DNA from: Acidobacteriota bacterium
GTDB taxonomy: Bacteria > Acidobacteriota > Terriglobia > Bryobacterales > Bryobacteraceae
DNA length: 34,509 nt
Assembly: GCA_005808475.1 (NCBI GenBank)
Contig: SYLY01000352.1
Coordinates: forward strand, 1 to 34,509
Direction of reading: 5' to 3'
Positions within the stretch are counted from its first letter, which is position 1, and every line of letters begins with the position of its first letter. Of the stretch, positions 30,594 through 34,509 are shown piece after piece. The translations under genes and the position numbers were made by a program. The notes below the pieces were generated by a model. That model was not told where the DNA came from, did no database searches, and saw nothing but the letters and a program-made list of their open reading frames with translations.

Positions 30594-32015
30594 ATGTATT
30601 CCCTCGGATTCCTTGCAGTCACGTCCTTCTTCCTGTCCCTGCTCCTCACGGCGGCGTGCCGGGCCCTCGCTCTTCGCCTGGACATCGTGGACAGACCGGA
30701 TGGCGACCGCAAGAGCCATCCCTCGCCGGTTCCAAGGATCGGGGGAGTTGCCATCGTGGCCTCCTATTGCCTCAGTTTCGTCTTGCTTCTGGTGTCGCCG
30801 CTGTCGGCGACCCGCGTCGTCGAAGCGAGTTTCCCGTTGGCTTGGAAAATAATGCCCGCCGCCACGCTGGTCTTCGTAGTGGGATTAGCCGACGATCTCT
30901 TGACCATTCGCCCAAGGACCAAGATCCTCGGACAGATCACGGCGGCGATGATTGCCTGTTCGGTGGGCCTGGAGTTATCGTCGGTCGGCGGAATCATAAT
31001 CTCGCACTGGATCAGCTTTCCGCTGACCGTAATATGGTTGGTGGCTTGTTCGAACGCCTTCAATCTGATCGACGGAGTGGATGGGCTGGCCGCCGGAGCG
31101 GGTTTGTTCGCCACTATCACCATCATCCTCGGGGCGCTGCTGAACAACAACTACGGGCTTGCATTGGCCACGGTACCCTTGGCGGGCGCACTACTCGGAT
31201 TCCTGCGGTACAACTTCAACCCGGCCTCCATCTTCCTGGGCGACTCCGGAAGCCTGACCATGGGTTTTCTCCTGGGGTGTTTCGCTATCATCTGGGGACA
31301 AACGTCTGTCACTCTACTCGGACTCACAGCTCCGCTGCTAGCGATGTCCGTGCCCTTGCTGGACACGATGATCGCCATCGCACGCCGGTTCTTGAGCCAC
31401 AAACCGATATTCGGGGCTGACCGGGGACACGTCCATCACCGCTTGTTGGCGAGAGGGCTCTCACCCAAGAACGTCGCATTGGCGCTCTACGCCGCTTGTG
31501 GCGCCGCGGCGGCTTTGTCGCTGCTAGCCAGCGTGACGCAAGATCAGTTCAAGGGCCTGATCATCGTCATCTTCGTGACATCCGCCTGGCTCGGCGTGCG
31601 GCAACTCCGATATGCCGAGTTTGGGGTGGCGAGCAAGATGCTAATGGGCGGATCCTTCCGGCACGACCTCAATAGCCGCTTGACTCTCCACGCCTTCGAC
31701 AACCGCATGACCGATGCCACTGGAATTCAGGATTGCTGGGAGATCGTCAAGGACACGGCCGGTGAATTCGGCTTCACTTTCGTCGAGCTCCGGCTGCCGG
31801 CGTTCAACTTCGCGGAGCACAGCGGCGATGCACCCGGAGAGCTGGCGTGGCAAATCGCCGTTCCACTTCCCGAAGGCGGAGAACTGCACCTATCACGCCC
31901 GATCGCCGATCCGACCGCTCCCACGGTGCTTCCGATGTTCGTGGAAGCCCTTCACCGGCACTTATCGGGCCTCGAAGCCCGGGCGCCATCGGTTCTCCAC
32001 GGAGGCTCCGTTTGA
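30594..32015 (+). CDS. WecA/TagO-like HexNAc-1-phosphate transferase with C-terminal extension
   Basis: A 473-residue membrane enzyme of the MraY/WecA superfamily that starts glycan synthesis by moving HexNAc-1-phosphate to undecaprenyl phosphate. It has the family motifs RKSHPSPVPRIGG, GLADDL (Asp100, Asp101), NAFNLIDGVDGLAAG (from Asn154), FLGDSGS (Asp217) and the cytoplasmic DRGHVHHRLLARG (His279, His281, His282). About ten hydrophobic helices are visible to residue ~335. Beyond that, some 135 extra soluble residues (about 340-473, including CWEIVKDTAGEFGFTFVELR and IAVPLPEGGELHLSRP) are absent from enterobacterial WecA. The 42-base gap before it is the widest within the locus after the first gene. 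Confidence 0.9.
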   Translation: MYSLGFLAVTSFFLSLLLTAACRALALRLDIVDRPDGDRKSHPSPVPRIGGVAIVASYCLSFVLLLVSPLSATRVVEASFPLAWKIMPAATLVFVVGLADDLLTIRPRTKILGQITAAMIACSVGLELSSVGGIIISHWISFPLTVIWLVACSNAFNLIDGVDGLAAGAGLFATITIILGALLNNNYGLALATVPLAGALLGFLRYNFNPASIFLGDSGSLTMGFLLGCFAIIWGQTSVTLLGLTAPLLAMSVPLLDTMIAIARRFLSHKPIFGADRGHVHHRLLARGLSPKNVALALYAACGAAAALSLLASVTQDQFKGLIIVIFVTSAWLGVRQLRYAEFGVASKMLMGGSFRHDLNSRLTLHAFDNRMTDATGIQDCWEIVKDTAGEFGFTFVELRLPAFNFAEHSGDAPGELAWQIAVPLPEGGELHLSRPIADPTAPTVLPMFVEALHRHLSGLEARAPSVLHGGSV

Positions 32016-32061
32016 CGCGCCAACCGGGCCGGAGCGCGAAACCGGGGGCCCTTCGATTCAT

Positions 32062-32787
32062 ATGCCTTTACTAGCAGAAAGACTGCGCGGTTACCTTTTC
32101 CGCGACCAAAACAACGATTGGCGGGCCTATCACGCCGTCATATTGGAGCATGTCGAGCCGCGAATGGTGGTGCTGGACGTCGGGTGCGGACGCGGAATCC
32201 TCGACCCCTTTCCTTGGAAAGCCGTGCGCCCCAGCCGGTTGATCGGCCTCGATCCAGATCCGGCCGCGGCCTCGAACGCATCGTTGGACCAATTTCACCT
32301 GATGACGCCGGGGAACCCCTGGCCCGTCGCCGACGGCAGCGTGGATCTGATCGTCGCCCGTTACGTCCTAGAGCACGTCGATGATCCCGCCACATTCTTC
32401 GGGGAGGTCAAGCGTGTTCTGGCTCCGGCGGGCCGGTTCGTGTTTCTAACACCCAACCGCCGTCATCCCGCCATGATCTGCTCCCGCTTTCTGAACGACG
32501 CCGTCAAGTTGACGCTCCTTGGGCTGCGGTCGATCAAGTCCGAGGACGTGTTTCCGACTCACTACCGGATGAACACACCGGCTGAACTCGGCGGCGCGGC
32601 CGCTCGAGCGGGCCTCACGATCCGGTCGTTAGCCGTCCGGGAATTCCAGCCAGTAGTGTACCTCGATTTCTCGATACCCACTTTCGCGATCGCGTGGTAC
32701 GTCTATTGCTGTATTCGCTATACACCGCTGGAGGCCGCTTTAGGCTGTTCTCTGCTCGGCGTACTGGAGAAATCCCCCGCCGTTTGA
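32062..32787 (+). CDS. SAM-dependent class I methyltransferase
   Basis: A 241-residue methyltransferase. Motif I is VVLDVGCGRG (about residues 36-45), followed by LIGLDPDPAA, the post-motif VDLIVARYVLEHVDDPATFF and VLAPAGRFVFLTPNR, all typical of the Methyltransf_11/UbiE-like fold. C-terminal residues include hydrophobic stretches (VVYLDFSIPTFAIAWYVYCC) that may sit on the membrane, as in methyltransferases acting on lipid-linked or bulky substrates. The ATG at 32062 is chosen because no other start lies upstream in frame within the gap. It begins 46 bases after the WecA-like gene and may O-methylate a sugar of the glycan. The exact acceptor is unknown. Confidence 0.82.
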   Translation: MPLLAERLRGYLFRDQNNDWRAYHAVILEHVEPRMVVLDVGCGRGILDPFPWKAVRPSRLIGLDPDPAAASNASLDQFHLMTPGNPWPVADGSVDLIVARYVLEHVDDPATFFGEVKRVLAPAGRFVFLTPNRRHPAMICSRFLNDAVKLTLLGLRSIKSEDVFPTHYRMNTPAELGGAAARAGLTIRSLAVREFQPVVYLDFSIPTFAIAWYVYCCIRYTPLEAALGCSLLGVLEKSPAV

Positions 32788-32845
32788 GGGAATCGGCCGT
32801 GTCCATCCCGGACAACGCCCGGCAGTCAGAGCCGTGTCCGGCGTT

Positions 32846-33898
32846 TCAAGTGGCTCGCTTCCTTGCAAGGGCCGGCCGCTCGATCAGAGTCCACGACGCT
32901 GCCGCCAACGCCACGGACGCCGCAAGTGCCAGAATCACATGTTGCGCCTTGCCGGCCCAGGCCATCGCAACGAAAGCGTTCACTATCGGCATGTGATAGA
33001 TGTACAACCCGTACGAGAGATCGTACCTGTGCGTCGAGGCGCCCCAACTCCCGGAAAAGGCGGCGGAAATGGTGACTACCATCAGTAGGATGTTCCCGGT
33101 CATGCTCGCCAAGTTCGATGGAATGTCCTCTGGACGGTACATGTGGAAGTGCCCAGACATAACCAGCGAGTAGCCAAAGTAAACAATCGCCCACTTGGCC
33201 ACGTGGCCCTCGACAAGGCCCTTTGCCCGGTTCCACCAGTGGTAGAGTAAGACGCCGCCGAGGAAATTGTAGAGGTACGGCAGGAGGCACACGATCCACA
33301 ATTTTCGCGCCACCAGCGGCAAGTGGACGAGCAGCGGAGTCGCGGCGCTGCACACCAGGGCAACCACCGTGATGGCGGCCGCGGCCCTGGCGCCGCCGCG
33401 TTTCAACAGGCGGTGCAGCAGCGGAACCGCCGCGTAGAACTGTAGCTCGACGATGATCGTCCAAAGACTCCCGTTCGGCGTGCCCACGCCCCAGGGCCTG
33501 AGGCCATCAGGCGTCCAAATTGGAAAGATCGTCGTCTGGCTCAGCGCCCACAACGCAAAAACCGACGGCGGGAGGCTAAGTCCGCCGGTGAGCGCCATCA
33601 GCAGAAGGGTAACGGCAAGGCAGGCCCAAAGTCCGGGATAGAGTCTGAGAAACCGGTTCCGCGCGTACTGGGGAATGTCTTTCGCGCGGTCATAGGACCA
33701 GTAGACGAGAAATCCGCTGATCGTAAAGAAAACGGGAACGCCGTGAAGGTGCGTAGCCACCTCGCGAAGCGTGTCGATCCCTTGAATGCCGAGGTGATTC
33801 GTCGAGTGAAGTACTGCGACCTGGAGCGCCGCCAAGTGGCGTATGACATCGAAGTTGTTGATACGCGGCGGACCGCTCAAGGCCCCCTTAAGCGCCAT
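32846..33898 (-). CDS. Membrane acyltransferase (acyltransferase family 3)
   Basis: A 350-residue polytopic protein. I prefer the ATG at 33898 (MALKGALSGPPRINNFDVIR) over the one at 33997, since the extra 33 residues are basic and unlike the family, but no strong ribosome site decides it. Acyltransferase-3 landmarks are FDVIRHLAALQVAVLHSTNH, HGVPVFFTISGFLVYWSYDR, RFLRLYPGLWACLAVTLLL, SLWTIIVELQFYAAVPLLHR and the last helix ending WTLIERPALARKRAT. Such enzymes add acetyl or other acyl groups to surface glycans. It faces the polysaccharide locus tail to tail with a 58-base gap, so it may decorate the same glycan under separate control. Confidence 0.85.
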   Translation of the reverse strand: MALKGALSGPPRINNFDVIRHLAALQVAVLHSTNHLGIQGIDTLREVATHLHGVPVFFTISGFLVYWSYDRAKDIPQYARNRFLRLYPGLWACLAVTLLLMALTGGLSLPPSVFALWALSQTTIFPIWTPDGLRPWGVGTPNGSLWTIIVELQFYAAVPLLHRLLKRGGARAAAAITVVALVCSAATPLLVHLPLVARKLWIVCLLPYLYNFLGGVLLYHWWNRAKGLVEGHVAKWAIVYFGYSLVMSGHFHMYRPEDIPSNLASMTGNILLMVVTISAAFSGSWGASTHRYDLSYGLYIYHMPIVNAFVAMAWAGKAQHVILALAASVALAAASWTLIERPALARKRAT

Positions 33899-34509
33899 CG
33901 GCGTGAATCTTGCGGCATACCCGGGACGAACGCCCGGTGCGGGATGGCGCCGCGCGGTGCGCTGGAGCCAATACGCTGCCCCGCAGCATCGCAGCATTTA
34001 GCCCCACATATCGGGGCCGGGTCCGTTTGGGGCGCAGGGCCCCTTCAGTTCTCGCGCGCCGGGGGCGGATCCCATTCCCGAGGCCCGGCCAAGCCGCGCA
34101 ACTAACTAGCTCGACGGGCGGGCCGTCAGCTACCGTTGGCGTTGAACGGAAGCGGCGTCGCGCCGTTTCTTCGCATTCCTGGACGACCCGTGGGCCGCGC
34201 CGGCCTGGAGCGCCGACCGGCCAAGGCTTCGGCGCAGTGGAGACGACCATCCTGCCTTTTCTCTGCCCTCCGGGCCGCATATCGATCAAGGACACTCTCC
34301 AAGTTGAACAGCCAGAACTCCAAGTATAGCCGATCAGGCGGTGCGCGGGATCCCGAGAATTGTCCAATACAGCGATTCCGCAACCGCGAAGCGGCACGGG
34401 ATTGGATCTCCGGCTGGGACCGGCATTTTGAGGCCTGCGGGAGTGGCGAGTCGTTTTTGGACGAGCGCCGTGGGGCTGAGGCGAGTGGAAAGGCGGCAAG
34501 GGCGGGGTC
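33899..34509. other. Right-end stretch without a supported gene
   Basis: Open frames are present on both strands because of the high GC content, but none has a ribosome site or a recognisable product. I see no tRNA, repeat or strong terminator here. The promoter of the acyltransferase gene should lie within the first 150 bases, but no clear -35/-10 pair stands out. Confidence 0.4.

Noticed and set aside
32800-32814. Terminator between the methyltransferase and acyltransferase genes (TGTCC-ATCCC-GGACA)
   Set aside because: A five-base stem with no T run is too weak in GC-rich DNA to call.
33910-34499. Possible genes at the right end on both strands
   Set aside because: Arg/Pro-rich translations with no ribosome sites or family resemblance.

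Overview
The window is a GC-rich bacterial chromosome segment. It is most likely from an acidobacterium of the Solibacter/Bryobacter type. The basis is secreted haem-c DUF1549/DUF1553 proteins (PSD1 type) paired with Tat-exported DUF1501 proteins, next to BNR-propeller and GH32/43-like secreted proteins. That mix is common in Acidobacteriota, Planctomycetota and Verrucomicrobiota, so the phylum call is an inference.

Layout. (1) Positions 1-2876 are an accessory scrap-yard. It holds the tail of an unidentified gene, a VapBC-like toxin-antitoxin pair whose PIN toxin carries an apparent 1-base frameshift, a 340-bp internally deleted IS6-family relic with perfect 13-bp ends, a small Lys/Arg-rich gene, two 118-bp copies of a hairpin-forming repeat, and an apparent symporter N-terminal scrap. 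(2) Positions 2877-9517 (+) are a four-gene operon: PSD1-type cytochrome with a LamG-like insert, DUF1501, alpha/beta hydrolase, and C-N hydrolase. (3) Positions 9518-17478 (-) are a six-gene operon read from the right: BNR/sialidase-like protein, DUF2892 membrane protein, GH32/43-like propeller, amidohydrolase, a second PSD1-type cytochrome with an extra haem site, and a second DUF1501. The genes mostly overlap at start/stop codons. The two operons converge with their stop codons touching (TAGCTA). Together they look like secreted and periplasmic machinery for breaking down a polymer or its products, substrate unknown.

(4) Positions 17616-32787 (+) are a compact Wzx/Wzy-type polysaccharide locus: flippase, polymerase, glycosyltransferase, NodU/TobZ-type carbamoyltransferase, the three-gene acetamidino module (WbuX/WbpG-like, HisH-like, HisF-like), the three-gene UDP-L-FucNAc module (FnlA, FnlB, FnlC), a WbuB-like transferase, a WecA-like initiating transferase with an unusual C-terminal extension, and a methyltransferase. 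A membrane acyltransferase lies convergent at the right end. The gene order wbuX-Y-Z-fnlA-B-C-wbuB matches, from memory, that of enterobacterial O-antigen loci that make L-FucNAm. The prediction is a surface glycan with an acetamidino-L-fucosamine residue and an O-carbamoyl group, built from a repeat of about three sugars. The last ~600 bases hold nothing I can support as a gene.

No rRNA, tRNA, CRISPR array, integrase or origin was seen. The most interesting items are the FucNAm/carbamoyl glycan locus, the HisF homologue that lacks the first catalytic aspartate, the extended WecA, the paired repeats, the IS6 deletion derivative, and two genes each apparently broken by one extra base in a three-base G/C run.
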